Shown: positions 42,310-52,159 of the stretch, piece after piece
Position numbering within the stretch: the stretch's first letter is position 1
Layout of the letters: each line of letters opens with the position of its first letter
NCBI RefSeq assembly: GCF_945957355.1
Contig: NZ_CAMFKM010000018.1
Coordinates: forward strand, 1-64,000
Direction of reading: 5' to 3'
DNA from: an uncultured Reyranella sp.
Lineage (GTDB): Bacteria; Pseudomonadota; Alphaproteobacteria; Reyranellales; Reyranellaceae
DNA length: 64,000 nucleotides
Notes under the pieces: model-generated
Seen by the model: only the letters and a program-made list of their open reading frames with translations
What the model was told of the DNA's origin: nothing
Databases searched by the model: none
Made by a program: the position numbers and the translations under genes

Positions 42310-43901
42310 TCCTCTGTCCGTCCCTGCACCTTCGCCCTGAACCCGCCCGCCCATTCGATGCTGAGCTCGACGGTCTTGTCGCCGAACACGTGGGTCACCC
42401 GGGCCGCGTCGTCGTTGCCGAGCGTCTGGACCTCTAGCAAGAGACTTTTGCCGTCGGCCGACCAGGCGCCGCGTGCGGCGCTCGGTCCGTAGGGCATGAG
42501 CCCGCCGACGGCGAAGCGGCCGTCAAAACCGATCGGCCCACCGAACCGACCTGCCGGCGCGCCGGGCCGACCGCTGTCGAGCTCGACCTCGTAGGAGGGT
42601 CGGGGATCGTCGAGCTTCAGCGTGTAGGCCTTGATGCGCATCGGATTGGCAGCAAAACGCCAGGTCTTGCCGGAGATGGAATTGGCCATCGGCGGCGGCC
42701 CACCGATGCTGGCGCTGCCCGACGCCGGCTGATCGATGGCGGCCGCCTTCACCTTCTCGGCGAGCTCGCCGGTCGCTGCAGGATCGGCCGCTGCGGGCCC
42801 GTCCGAGGTGACGGCGGCCGCGAGGTATCCCACCAGCGTCCCGAAGCGGTAGCGCGGCGTGCTGACCGTGTTGCTGGTCAAATAAGGAAAACGCGCCGAG
42901 CCGGTCACCACCGCCACGATGTCGAGTTCGGGCATCACGACGATGAGCTGGCGGTGTTTACCGACCGCCATGAAGGTGTTGCGCAGCGGCATGACCCAGA
43001 ACTGGAGGCCGTAGCGAATGTCGACCGCCCAGCTCTCACGCATGTCGACGTCGGCACGGCGCACGCTCTCGATCCATGTGGCCGGCAGGATTTGCTTGCC
43101 TTCCCACATGCCGCCGCGCAGCCAGAGATAGCCGATCTTCGCCATGTCGCGTGGCTGCAGATGGAGACCCCAACCGCCGACCGAGATGCCCTGCGGGTCG
43201 GCCTGCCACAGCACATCGTCGATCCCGAGCGGCCCGAACAGCTTCTCCCGCGCGTAGTCGAGCGCGCTCCGGCCGGTGGCCTTGCTCAGGAAGGCCGACA
43301 GGAGATGGCTGTTGCCGCTGTCGTAGTAGAAGCGCGCACCCGGTGCCGACGCCATTGGCTGGTCGAGAACGAATTGCCGCCAGTCAGGCGAGCGCGTCAT
43401 GGCGATGATAGAGTCATCGGGACCGTCCAGGCCCTCCTGCCAGGCGAGGCCTGATGTCATGTCGAGCAGGTGCCGCACCGTCATCGCCTTCTTGGCATCG
43501 TCGAGGTTGCCGATCGGACGGTCGCCAAGGAGATCGACGACCAGTCGGTCGGTGCTGTCGAGCAGGCCCTCGCCAAGCGCCATGCCGACCAGGGTGCTGG
43601 TGACGGCCTTGGTTGACGAATAGATGTGATGCCTGAGCCCGGCGCGGAACGGCGCATAGGTCGCCTCCAGCACGATCCGGCCGTGGCGTGCCACCAGCAC
43701 GCTGTCCATGTTGTTGGCGGCGCCGAAATCGACGAGTCGGGCGAGCCGCTCGGAACTCATGCCCTGCTCCTCGGGCGAGGAAACCGGCCAGCCGCGAGTC
43801 GGCCAGGGCTGCGCGGTCTGTTGCGCCGTGGCGAGCGGCGCGCAGAGCAGCGCCGACGTGGCCACCAGGATCGCCAGAAGCGTGTTCGTAAGCCGATGCA
43901 T
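42306..43901 (-). CDS. Serine hydrolase, beta-lactamase/class C-like fold
   Basis: The 531-residue protein has a Sec signal peptide (LLAILVATSALLCAPLATAQ). Its catalytic S-x-x-K is S95-S-T-K98 in IYSSTKAV, and the second motif is YYDSGNSHLL (Y-x-N type). No KTG box is obvious; HRQLIVVMPEL occupies that region. Such proteins are esterases, D-aminopeptidases or 6-aminohexanoate-dimer hydrolase-like enzymes, often periplasmic. A C-terminal beta domain (from about residue 400) follows. The start could be GTG 43910 or ATG 43901; the ATG fits the signal peptide. Confidence 0.85.
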   Translation of the reverse strand: MHRLTNTLLAILVATSALLCAPLATAQQTAQPWPTRGWPVSSPEEQGMSSERLARLVDFGAANNMDSVLVARHGRIVLEATYAPFRAGLRHHIYSSTKAVTSTLVGMALGEGLLDSTDRLVVDLLGDRPIGNLDDAKKAMTVRHLLDMTSGLAWQEGLDGPDDSIIAMTRSPDWRQFVLDQPMASAPGARFYYDSGNSHLLSAFLSKATGRSALDYAREKLFGPLGIDDVLWQADPQGISVGGWGLHLQPRDMAKIGYLWLRGGMWEGKQILPATWIESVRRADVDMRESWAVDIRYGLQFWVMPLRNTFMAVGKHRQLIVVMPELDIVAVVTGSARFPYLTSNTVSTPRYRFGTLVGYLAAAVTSDGPAAADPAATGELAEKVKAAAIDQPASGSASIGGPPPMANSISGKTWRFAANPMRIKAYTLKLDDPRPSYEVELDSGRPGAPAGRFGGPIGFDGRFAVGGLMPYGPSAARGAWSADGKSLLLEVQTLGNDDAARVTHVFGDKTVELSIEWAGGFRAKVQGRTED

Positions 43902-44016
43902 CGCAGCCACCGTCTTCGTATCGCCAGATGCTACGGAGGACGGCGGATGCGTTCAATACGCGTTCGGATTTATGAATACTCGCCCGGCGACGCTCACGGC
44001 ATTTTCGCACGGCCTG

Positions 44017-45612
44017 TCAGGCCGCACCCTTCAGGATATCCGCCATCTTCTCACCGACCATGATCGACGGTGCATTGGTGTTGCCGGAGGGCATGGTCGG
44101 GAAGATCGAGGCGTCGGCGACGCGCAGGCCCTGGATGCCGTGCACCCTGAGCTTGTCGTCGACCACGGTGCTCGGGCCCTCGGGGCCCATGCGGCAGGTG
44201 CCGATCGGGTGGTACGCTGTCTGCGAGTTGTTGCGGATCCAGGTGAGGATCTCCTCGTCGGTCTGGACCGAGGGACCCGGCGAGAACTCCTCGTCGCGGT
44301 AGGGATCCATCGGCTTGGCATCGACGATGCGGCGCATCATGCGGAAGCCGGCGGTCATCGCGTCCTGGTCGATCCTGTCGGCCAGGAAGTTGAAGCGGAT
44401 GGCCGGATGGGCCTTGGGATCGGCCGAGCGGATGTGGATCGAGCCCAGACTCTCGGGGCGAAGCTGGTAGCAGGCGATCGTCATCGACGGGAAGTCCTGC
44501 AGCTTGCGGGTCTTCGGGTCCTTGATCGAGTAGGGCACGAGATGCATCTGCACGTCGGGCGTCTCGAGCTCCGGCCGCGTCTTCAGGAAGCCCAGCAGCG
44601 GCGCCGAGGGCAGGCTCATGAAGCCGCCGCCGGTGGCCAGGTACTTCATCATCTGCGTCACGGCACCGATGCCGCGGGCCATGTGGTTGTAGGAGACGTT
44701 GGCGACCTTCAGGCGCCAGATGATGCGGGCGTTGATGTGGTCGCGGAAGTTCTCGCCCACCGCCTTCAGCTCGTGCTTCACCTCGATGCCGTGCTTCTTC
44801 AGCAGCTCCGGCTGGCCGATGCCGGAGAGTTCGAGGATCTGCGGGCTGGCGACGCCGCCCGCCGACAGGATCGTCTCCCTGGCCTTGGCCTGGACGACCT
44901 TGCCGTCCTTCTCGTATTCGACGCCCACGCAGCGCTTGCCTTCCAGCAGGACACGCAGCGTGTGGGCGTGGGTGACGACGTGCAGGTTCGGGCGCTTCAT
45001 CGCCGGCTCGATGTAGCAGTGCGCCACGCTCATGCGCCGGCCCTTGTAGATCGAGGTCTGCGTCTTCACGACGCCTTCCTGGTCTTCGCTGTTGTAGTCC
45101 GGATTGGTCTTGAAGCCGGCGGCCTTCGAGGCCTCGAACAGCGCGTCGTAGAGCGGGTTCTGGTCGGGCACGGTCGAGACCTTGAGCGGCCCGTCGGTGC
45201 CGCGGCCGTTCGAACCGTCGCCGTCGACGAAGTTCTCCATGCGGGTGAAGAGCGGCGCCACGTCGCGCCAGCTCCAGCCGCGACAACCCATCTGCGCCCA
45301 GGTGTCGAAGTCGAGCGGCTGGCCGCGCACCCAGACCAGCCCGTTGATCGAGCTCGACCCGCCCAGCACCTTTCCGCGTGGCACCGGGATCACTCGGTTG
45401 GCCGTGCCGGGCTCCGGTTCGGACTGGTAGAGCCAGTTGGCGGCCGGATTGTCGATCAGCAGGCCGAAGGACAGCGGCATGCGGGAGTAGGGATGGCTGG
45501 CCGCACCGGCCTCCAGCAGGAGGACCTTGTTGGTCGGCACTTCCGTGAGCCGCGCCGCCAGGGCACCGCCCGCCGAACCCGCGCCAACGATGATGTAGTC
45601 GTACTCGGCCAT
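44017..45612 (-). CDS. GMC family oxidoreductase (choline dehydrogenase-like)
   Basis: The 531-residue FAD enzyme has the N-terminal dinucleotide motif YIIVGAGSAGGALAARL, GMC signature 1 near GKVLGGSSSINGLVWVRGQPLDFDTW, and the C-terminal GMC pattern HPIGTCRMGPEGPSTVVDDKLRVHGIQGLRVADASIFP with the catalytic-type His. It oxidises an alcohol (choline, polyethylene glycol, alkanol or sugar), probably in the cytosol or at the membrane; the substrate is unassigned. AGGAG precedes the ATG at 45612, which is preferred over the open frame from 45648. It diverges from the RND pump. Confidence 0.9.
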   Translation of the reverse strand: MAEYDYIIVGAGSAGGALAARLTEVPTNKVLLLEAGAASHPYSRMPLSFGLLIDNPAANWLYQSEPEPGTANRVIPVPRGKVLGGSSSINGLVWVRGQPLDFDTWAQMGCRGWSWRDVAPLFTRMENFVDGDGSNGRGTDGPLKVSTVPDQNPLYDALFEASKAAGFKTNPDYNSEDQEGVVKTQTSIYKGRRMSVAHCYIEPAMKRPNLHVVTHAHTLRVLLEGKRCVGVEYEKDGKVVQAKARETILSAGGVASPQILELSGIGQPELLKKHGIEVKHELKAVGENFRDHINARIIWRLKVANVSYNHMARGIGAVTQMMKYLATGGGFMSLPSAPLLGFLKTRPELETPDVQMHLVPYSIKDPKTRKLQDFPSMTIACYQLRPESLGSIHIRSADPKAHPAIRFNFLADRIDQDAMTAGFRMMRRIVDAKPMDPYRDEEFSPGPSVQTDEEILTWIRNNSQTAYHPIGTCRMGPEGPSTVVDDKLRVHGIQGLRVADASIFPTMPSGNTNAPSIMVGEKMADILKGAA

Positions 45613-45777
45613 TTCTCCTGCTCTCCCCGCGCATTCGCTGTCATGCAAGCGTAGCGCACCGCCATGCAGTTGGCAGGGGCAATCTCGTCTCGACAGCTAT
45701 GATGTCGCGTGTTCCGATAAGCGGCTGCCGGGGCTGGGGAACGCGGCGGCTCACATTCGATTGGAAGTACGGCCAAT

Positions 45778-48700
45778 ATGATTGGTTTGGTCCGGGTCGC
45801 CCTCAAGCGGCCCTATACGTTCGTCGTGATGGCGCTGCTGATCCTGATCGTCGGGCCGCTGGCGGCCCTTCGGACGCCGGTCGATATCTTCCCCGAGATC
45901 CGCATCCCGGTCATCGCCGTGGTCTGGCAGTATACCGGCCTGCCGCCCGACCAGATGTCAGGCCGCGTCATGCTGAACTTCCAGCGTGCCCTGACCACCA
46001 CCGTCAACGACATCGAGCATATCGAGGGTACTTCCTACACCGGCATCGGCATCGTGAAGATCTTCTTCCAGCCCGGGGTCGACATAAGCATCGCCAACGC
46101 GCAGGTCACCGCCATCTCGCAGACGGTGCTGAAGCAGATGCCGCCGAATATCACGCCGCCGCTGATCCTGAACTACAACGCCGCCACCGTGCCGATCATC
46201 CAACTCGCGCTGGCGGGCAGGGGCGTGCCGGAGCAGGCGGTGTTCGACCTCGCCATCAATACCGTGCGCACGCCACTGGTCACCGTGCCGGGCGCCGCCA
46301 TCCCGTTCCCCTTCGGCGGCAAGTTCCGCCAGATCCAGATCGACCTCGATCCGGCGGCCATGCAGGCGCGCGGCCTGTCCGCTGCCGACGTGGCCAATGC
46401 GCTGGCGGCCCAGAACCTGTTGACCCCGGTCGGCACGCAGAAGATCGGCAGCCACGAATACGCAATCCAGCTCAACAACGCGCCGGTCGACTTCAACGCG
46501 CTGTCCGACCTGCCAGTGTTCGCCGCCAACGGCACCGTAGTCTACCTGCGCGACGTGGCGCAGGTCCGTGACGGCAACCCGCCGCAGCAGAACATCGTGC
46601 ATGTCGACGACGGCCGCTCGGTGCTCCTGGCGGTGCTGAAGAACGGTGCCACTTCGACCCTGGCGATCATCGCCGGCATCAAGGAGCGCGTGGAGGAGCT
46701 GAAGAGGGTCCTGCCCGAGAACGTATCGCTGAAGATCCTGGGTGACCAGTCGCTGTTCGTCGAAGGCGCCGTGTCGGGCGTGGCGCACGAGGCGGTGCTG
46801 GCCGCGGTGCTGACCAGCCTGATGATCCTGCTGTTCCTTGGCAGCTGGCGCTCGACGGTGATCATCGCCATCTCGATTCCGCTGGCCATCCTGGGATCGA
46901 TCGCGCTGCTGGCGGCCTTCGGCGAGACCCTCAACATCATGACCTTGGGCGGCCTGGCGCTGGCCGTCGGTATCCTGGTCGACGACGCCACCGTCACAAT
47001 CGAGAACATCAACTGGCACCTCGAACAGGGCAAGGACGTCGAGGCCGCCATCATGGACGGCGCCCAGCAGATCGTCGCGCCTGCCTTCGTGTCGCTGCTC
47101 TGCATCTGCATCGTCTTCGTGCCGATGTTCTTCCTGGAGGGCGTGGCGCGCTTCCTGTTCGTGCCGATGGCCATGGCCGTGATGTTCGCCATGGTCTGCT
47201 CGTTCGTCCTGTCGCGCACCCTGGTGCCAACGATGGCGAACTTCCTGCTGAAGCCCCACGCCGTGCACGGCGTGGGCCACGCCCCGCCGCCCTCGCGCAA
47301 TCCGCTGGTACGATTCCAGCGCGGCTTCGAGGGGCAGTTCGAGAAGCTGCGCGCCGTCTATCACGACCTGCTGGGGCTGGCGCTCTCGCATCGGCCGGTC
47401 TTCATCGTCTGCTTCCTGGGCTTCGTGGTGGCATCGTTCGCGCTGGTGCCGTTCCTCGGCCGCAACTTCTTCCCCACCGTCGACTCCGGACAGATCCTGA
47501 TGCACGTGCGCGGACCGATCGGCACGCGCGTGGAGGAGAGCGCCAACAGTTTCGCGGACATCCAGAAGGCGATCCGCACCATCATCCCGTCGAACCAGAT
47601 CGCGACGATGGCGGACAATGTCGGCATGCCGGTCAGCGGCATCAACATGGCCTACAACAACACCGGCACGATCGGACCGCAGGACGGCGATATCCAGATC
47701 AAACTGACGCCCGATCACAAGCCGACCGACGAATACGTGGCCGAGCTGCGCAAGCGCCTGCCCGGGATGTTCCCGGGCTTCACCTTCTCGTTCCTGCCGG
47801 CCGACATCATCAGCCAGATCCTGAACTTCGGCGCACCGTCTCCCATCGACGTTCAGGTCCGCACCTCCGACATCAACGCCGGCTTCGAACACGCCAACAG
47901 GCTGCTCGCGCGCATCCGCAAAATTCCCGGCGTGGTCGATGCGCGAATCCAGCAGTCGCGCGGCGCACCGGTCTTCGCCGTCGACATCGACCGCTCTCGC
48001 GCCCAGACCGTTGGCCTCACGACGCGCGACGTCACCAACTCGCTGGTCGTCAATCTCGCGGGCTCCAGCCAGGTGGCGCCGACCTACTGGCTCAATCCTG
48101 CCAACGGCGTGACCTACAACATCGTCATGCAGACGCCGCAGTACCGGCTGGATTCGCTGGCCTCGCTCAGCAACCTGCCGATCATGGCGCCGGCCGCCTC
48201 GCAGCTCCAGGTGCTGGGCGGCATCGCCGACATCCGGCGCGATGCCGCCAATGCTGTGGTGTCGCAGTACGATCTCCAGGGCATGGTGCAGGTCTATGCT
48301 GCCGTCCAGGGCCGCGACCTGGGTTCGGTGGCTGCTGACATACGCGCCGTCGTGTCGGAACTCGCGCCGTTGCAGTCGCCACGCATCCGCTCGGTCAAGG
48401 TCCAGGGGCAGGTGAAGACGATGGAATCGGCCTTCTCGGGCCTAATGTTCGGCCTGCTGGGCGCGGTCGTGCTGATCTACCTTCTGATCGTAGTGAACTT
48501 CCAGTCGTGGAGCGATCCGTTCGTCATCATCACCGCCTTGCCAGCCGCCCTCGCGGGAATCGTTTGGATGCTGTTCGCGACCGGCACGACGCTCTCCGTG
48601 CCGGCGCTGACCGGCGCCATCATGTGCATGGGCGTGGCGACGGCGAACTCGGTGCTGGTCATCTCCTTCGCCCGCGAGCGGCTGGCCGAGCTGGGTGACG

Positions 48701-48978
48701 CCACGGCCGCTGCCCTGGACGCCGGCTTCGTGCGCTTCCGCCCGGTCGTCATGACGGCGTTGGCCATGATCATCGGCATGGCGCCCATGGCGCTGGGCAT
48801 GGGCGAGGGCGGCGAGCAGAACGCGCCGCTCGGGCGCGCGGTCATCGGCGGTCTCATATTTGCTACCATTGCCACGCTGATCTTCGTCCCCGTGGTCTTC
48901 AGCGTCGTGCATCGCAACCACGGCAAGCGGGCCGCCAAAGCGCCCGCCACCGTATCCGGAGCGCCTGATGTCGCCTGA
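45778..48978 (+). CDS. RND efflux pump inner-membrane transporter (HAE1-type)
   Basis: The 1066-residue protein has the twelve-span RND layout: N-terminal IGLVRVALKRPYTFVVMALLILIVGPLAAL, a large periplasmic loop with pore and docking domains, then a transmembrane block with GILVDDATVTIENI, the essential Asp pair at D402/D403 of TM4. The second half repeats this from LVRFQRGFEGQ. It exports hydrophobic or aromatic compounds using the proton motive force. GGAAG precedes the ATG. The permease lies before the adaptor, overlapping it by 11 bp, and no outer-membrane factor gene is present. Confidence 0.92.
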   Translation: MIGLVRVALKRPYTFVVMALLILIVGPLAALRTPVDIFPEIRIPVIAVVWQYTGLPPDQMSGRVMLNFQRALTTTVNDIEHIEGTSYTGIGIVKIFFQPGVDISIANAQVTAISQTVLKQMPPNITPPLILNYNAATVPIIQLALAGRGVPEQAVFDLAINTVRTPLVTVPGAAIPFPFGGKFRQIQIDLDPAAMQARGLSAADVANALAAQNLLTPVGTQKIGSHEYAIQLNNAPVDFNALSDLPVFAANGTVVYLRDVAQVRDGNPPQQNIVHVDDGRSVLLAVLKNGATSTLAIIAGIKERVEELKRVLPENVSLKILGDQSLFVEGAVSGVAHEAVLAAVLTSLMILLFLGSWRSTVIIAISIPLAILGSIALLAAFGETLNIMTLGGLALAVGILVDDATVTIENINWHLEQGKDVEAAIMDGAQQIVAPAFVSLLCICIVFVPMFFLEGVARFLFVPMAMAVMFAMVCSFVLSRTLVPTMANFLLKPHAVHGVGHAPPPSRNPLVRFQRGFEGQFEKLRAVYHDLLGLALSHRPVFIVCFLGFVVASFALVPFLGRNFFPTVDSGQILMHVRGPIGTRVEESANSFADIQKAIRTIIPSNQIATMADNVGMPVSGINMAYNNTGTIGPQDGDIQIKLTPDHKPTDEYVAELRKRLPGMFPGFTFSFLPADIISQILNFGAPSPIDVQVRTSDINAGFEHANRLLARIRKIPGVVDARIQQSRGAPVFAVDIDRSRAQTVGLTTRDVTNSLVVNLAGSSQVAPTYWLNPANGVTYNIVMQTPQYRLDSLASLSNLPIMAPAASQLQVLGGIADIRRDAANAVVSQYDLQGMVQVYAAVQGRDLGSVAADIRAVVSELAPLQSPRIRSVKVQGQVKTMESAFSGLMFGLLGAVVLIYLLIVVNFQSWSDPFVIITALPAALAGIVWMLFATGTTLSVPALTGAIMCMGVATANSVLVISFARERLAELGDATAAALDAGFVRFRPVVMTALAMIIGMAPMALGMGEGGEQNAPLGRAVIGGLIFATIATLIFVPVVFSVVHRNHGKRAAKAPATVSGAPDVA

Positions 48979-50149
48979 AACTTCGCCCGTTGCCCCCAAG
49001 CCGCGTTCGCGACGCGGCCTGGCCCCGTTTGGCCTTGCCGCCACCCTGGGCCTTGCCGCCGTCGTCGCCAATGGCATCTGGAGCCGGCAGGCCAGCGAGG
49101 CCAGGCTCAAGGAATGGACCGACATCCAGGCGGTCCCGACAGTCAGCGTCGTCAGTCCGTCGACCGGCGCCAACAAGACGTCGCTCGACCTGCCGGGCCG
49201 GCTGGAGGCCTATTCCCGCGCACCGATTTACGCCCGCGTCGGCGGTTTCCTGAAGGCCTACTACGTCGATATTGGCGCGCCGGTGAAGGCCGGGCAGCTC
49301 CTGGCCGAGATCGAGGCACCGGACCTCGACCAGCAGCTCCTGCAGGCCAAGGCGTCGCTGGCGAGCGCGCAGGCCGCCGAACAACTGGCGACCGTGACGG
49401 CCGGACGCTGGCAGCAGCTCGGCGGCGCCAACACGGTGTCGCGCCAGACGGTCGACGAGAAGACGGGCGATCTCACGGTCAAGCAGGCCCTGACCAAGGC
49501 GGCGCAGGCGGCGGTCGACCGACTCGAGGTCCTGTCGGCCTTCAAGCGCATCACTGCGCCGTTCGATGGCATCGTGACGACCCGCAATACCGACGTGGGC
49601 GCGCTCATCAACGCCGAATCCAGTGCGGGCCTCGCTCTGTTCGTGATCTCCGACATCGAAAAGTTGCGCCTCAACGTCAGTGTCCCGCAGAACTTCGTTC
49701 CGGCGGTAAAGCTGAACACCAACGTGCAGATCACGGTCCCGGAATATCCCGGCAAGGTCTACAAGGGCGTCGTCGAGGCGTCGGCCCGTGCTGTCGATGC
49801 CCAGACCGGCACGACCCGCATGCAGGTGGTGGTCGACAATGCCAGCGGCGAACTGATGCCCGGCGCCTTCGCCAATACCCGCATCGAGTTGCCGTCCAGC
49901 ATGAAGTCGCTGGCCATCCCGTCCGGCGCGCTGATCTTCGACAGGAACGGCTTGCGCGTCGCCACGGTGGATGCCAACGGCAAGGTCATCCTGAAGCCGA
50001 TCACCATCGCGCGCGACCTCGGCCAGATCGTCGAGATCGGCAGCGGCCTCACCGCCCAGGATCGCGTCATCGACAGTCCGCCGGACGGCCTGTCCGACGG
50101 CGACTCGGTTCGCGTGGTGGATACCGCCAAGCCTGCCGCCGTGCGATAA
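48968..50149 (+). CDS. RND efflux periplasmic adaptor (membrane fusion protein)
   Basis: The 393-residue protein has an N-terminal signal anchor (GLAPFGLAATLGLAAVVANGIW), then the adaptor pattern LDLPGRLEAYSRAPIYARVGGFLKAYYVDIGAPVKAGQLLAEIEAPDLDQQL (barrel/lipoyl domain) and an alpha-hairpin (LLQAKASLASAQAAEQLATV). ITAPFDGIVTTRNTDVGALI and VPQNFVPAV mark the lipoyl/beta-barrel parts. It links the RND permease at 45778 to an outer-membrane channel encoded elsewhere. The start overlaps the permease stop by 11 bp, so translation is coupled. Confidence 0.92.
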   Translation: MSPETSPVAPKPRSRRGLAPFGLAATLGLAAVVANGIWSRQASEARLKEWTDIQAVPTVSVVSPSTGANKTSLDLPGRLEAYSRAPIYARVGGFLKAYYVDIGAPVKAGQLLAEIEAPDLDQQLLQAKASLASAQAAEQLATVTAGRWQQLGGANTVSRQTVDEKTGDLTVKQALTKAAQAAVDRLEVLSAFKRITAPFDGIVTTRNTDVGALINAESSAGLALFVISDIEKLRLNVSVPQNFVPAVKLNTNVQITVPEYPGKVYKGVVEASARAVDAQTGTTRMQVVVDNASGELMPGAFANTRIELPSSMKSLAIPSGALIFDRNGLRVATVDANGKVILKPITIARDLGQIVEIGSGLTAQDRVIDSPPDGLSDGDSVRVVDTAKPAAVR

Positions 50150-50195
50150 ACGCCCTCCGCCACGAGGGCGGCAGGGGGCGGCGGCGGAGACGGCG

Positions 50196-51296
50196 ATGAT
50201 CGAGACGGAAAAGGGCAGGGCCGAGGTCACACGGTTCACGATCGACCTGGCGATTCGCCTCGGCCTGATCGCGACCATCGTTTATGTGAGCCTGCTGCTG
50301 CTGAGGCCGATTGCGGCCCTCATGATGTGGGCCGTCATCTTGTCCGTCGCCGTCTATCCACTGTTCAACCTGGCCCGCCGCCGCCTGCATGTCCGCGACG
50401 GGATCGCGGCGTCGCTGCTGTCTCTGCTGCTGCTCGTCCTGCTGCTCGCGCCGGTCGTCATCCTGGCTGCTTCCGCGATCGAGAGCCTCGACGACTACGC
50501 GCGGCTGTTGCTGCGGGGCGGCCACGTCGTGCCGCCGCCGCCGGAGTCCGTCAAGAGTTGGCCGATGGTCGGCGCGCGCGTCTATGACTTCTGGCTGAAC
50601 GCCTCTAACGACCTCCGCACCATGTTGGGGGCCCATGTGGAGCAGCTCACGTCGGCCGGTCGCTGGATCGGCCGTATCGCGGCCGGGGTCTTCCTGGAGG
50701 TGCTGCAATTCGCCGGCGCCATCATCGTGGCGGGCGTCCTGCTGGCCTATTCCGACGAACTCGCTGGCACGTTGCGCGACCTGGCGTCCCGGGCGGCCGA
50801 CAAGCGCGGCCGGCATTTCGTCGAGATCGCGGGTTCGACCATCCGCAACGTCTCGCAAGGGGTGATCGGCATTGCTCTCTTGCAGTCGGCGCTGCTTGGC
50901 ATCGGCATGCTGGTGGCGGACGTGCCTTTCGCCGGCGCCATTACCTTCGTCTGCCTGGTGCTGGCGATCGTCCAGGTCGGACCCAACATCGTCATGATCC
51001 CGGTGGTCATCTGGACCTGGATGTACCTGCCGGCGCTGCATGCCGGGCTCTTCACCGTCTATACCGCACCGCTGCTGCTGCTCGACAACGTGCTGCGGCC
51101 GATCCTGATGGCGCGCGGCCTGCCGACGCCCATGGCGGTTATCCTGGCCGGCGTCATCTGCGGTACCCTGGCGGGCGGCCTCATCGGCCTGTTCGTCGGC
51201 CCGGTGGTGTTGTCCGTCTTCTACGACCTGCTGGCGGCCTGGATCGCGGCAGGCCGGAAGGTCGAGGAAATCGACGGTCCGGCCTCCGCGCCCTGA
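50196..51296 (+). CDS. AI-2E (PerM/YdiK-type) family permease
   Basis: The 366-residue protein has the typical AI-2E layout: an N-terminal triple of spans (LATIVYVSLLLLRPIAALMMWAVILSVAVYPLF, SLLSLLLLVLLLAPVVILAASAIESL), a long connector, then a C-terminal block of spans (VIGIALLQSALLGIGMLVADVPFAGAITFVCLVLAIVQVGPNIVMIPVV, LFVGPVVLSVFYDLLAAWI). The family may transport autoinducer-2 or other solutes; function is poorly defined. It lies 46 bp after the RND adaptor, possibly in the same transcript, and abuts the DECR-type SDR stop on the other strand. Confidence 0.87.
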   Translation: MIETEKGRAEVTRFTIDLAIRLGLIATIVYVSLLLLRPIAALMMWAVILSVAVYPLFNLARRRLHVRDGIAASLLSLLLLVLLLAPVVILAASAIESLDDYARLLLRGGHVVPPPPESVKSWPMVGARVYDFWLNASNDLRTMLGAHVEQLTSAGRWIGRIAAGVFLEVLQFAGAIIVAGVLLAYSDELAGTLRDLASRAADKRGRHFVEIAGSTIRNVSQGVIGIALLQSALLGIGMLVADVPFAGAITFVCLVLAIVQVGPNIVMIPVVIWTWMYLPALHAGLFTVYTAPLLLLDNVLRPILMARGLPTPMAVILAGVICGTLAGGLIGLFVGPVVLSVFYDLLAAWIAAGRKVEEIDGPASAP

Positions 51297-52151
51297 CTAC
51301 TTCTTTTGGGGCCGGAGCGCGTCCCACTGCTCGTCGGTCCAGTCGAGCATCGCCGACGTGTTGGCGCCGCCGCCGCCCGACTGCAGCATCTTGCCGCCGT
51401 CGATCACGATGGCATCGCCGTTGATGTAGGCCGCGCCGTCGCTCACCAGGAAGGCGGCGAGGTTGGCCAGCTCGATATGCTCGCCGGTACGGCGCATCGG
51501 GATCGCCTTGATCATGTCGTCCTGGCCGCCCCGTGCCTTGGGCATCAGGCGGCTCCAGGCGCCCTCGGTCGGGAAGGGGCCGGGGACGATCGCGCAGGTG
51601 CGGATGCCCTTGGGACCCCATTCGACGGCCAGGCTCTTGGTCATGGCCAGCACGCCCGCCTTGGCCATCGCCGACGGCACCGTGAAGGGTGCGCCAGTCA
51701 GCGACGAGACGGTGAGGATGGACATCACCACCTTGTTGCGCTCGCCGGCGTCGATCCAGCGGCGGCCGGCTGCGACGGTGCAGTAGGCCGAGCCATGCAG
51801 CACGATGCCCAGCACGGCGTCGATCGCGCGCGGCGACATCTTGTGGGTTTGGGCCAGGATCTGGCCGGCGGCGTTGTTGACCAGGATGTCGAGCGGGCGC
51901 TTCTCCCAGATCTTGTCCATCATCGCCTCGACGGCGTCGGGAACGCGCACGTCGCAAACCACCGTCTCGATCTCGCCGCCGGTCTCCTTCGCGAGCTCAG
52001 CCGCGGTCTCCTTCAGCACGTCCTCGCGGCGGCCGCAGATGATCACGTTGGCGCCAAGTTCCAGATAGCGGTGCGCCATCGAGCGGCCGAGGCCGGTACC
52101 GCCGCCGGTGACCAGGATGCGCTTGCCCTTGAGCAGGTCGGGTTGGAACAT
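51297..52151 (-). CDS. 2,4-dienoyl-CoA reductase-like SDR
   Basis: The 284-residue enzyme has TGGGTGLGRSM for NADPH binding and NNAAGQILAQT. In the active site the usual Tyr of Tyr-x-x-x-Lys is replaced: PFTVPSAMAKAGVLAM gives S-x-x-x-K, and the following EWGPKGIRTCAIVPGPFP matches mitochondrial/bacterial 2,4-dienoyl-CoA reductases (DECR), where another tyrosine acts. It would reduce dienoyl-CoA in degradation of unsaturated acids. AGGAG precedes the ATG at 52151; the frame is open to 52349. It follows the CaiB gene by 8 bp. Confidence 0.85.
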   Translation of the reverse strand: MFQPDLLKGKRILVTGGGTGLGRSMAHRYLELGANVIICGRREDVLKETAAELAKETGGEIETVVCDVRVPDAVEAMMDKIWEKRPLDILVNNAAGQILAQTHKMSPRAIDAVLGIVLHGSAYCTVAAGRRWIDAGERNKVVMSILTVSSLTGAPFTVPSAMAKAGVLAMTKSLAVEWGPKGIRTCAIVPGPFPTEGAWSRLMPKARGGQDDMIKAIPMRRTGEHIELANLAAFLVSDGAAYINGDAIVIDGGKMLQSGGGGANTSAMLDWTDEQWDALRPQKK

Positions 52152-52159
52152 CGTTGCTC

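Noticed and set aside
44010..44024. Small hairpin CGGCCT...AGGCCG at the end of the GMC gene as a terminator
   Set aside because: The stem is only 6 bp and there is no T-run after it on the minus strand.
45698..45703. TATGAT upstream of the RND gene as a -10 box
   Set aside because: No reasonable -35 sequence lies 16-18 bp upstream; the nearest TTGGCA is 22 bp away, so it was not listed as a promoter.
45958..47892. A 644-codon minus-strand open frame inside the RND transporter gene
   Set aside because: It is antisense to the transporter's conserved spans, and its composition (Arg, His, Gln and Asp-rich) is that of a GC-driven shadow frame.
51297..52151. The DECR-like SDR as a catalytically dead enzyme because Tyr-x-x-x-Lys is missing
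   Set aside because: Dienoyl-CoA reductases naturally have Ser-x-x-x-Lys at this place and use a different tyrosine, so the loss is a family feature.
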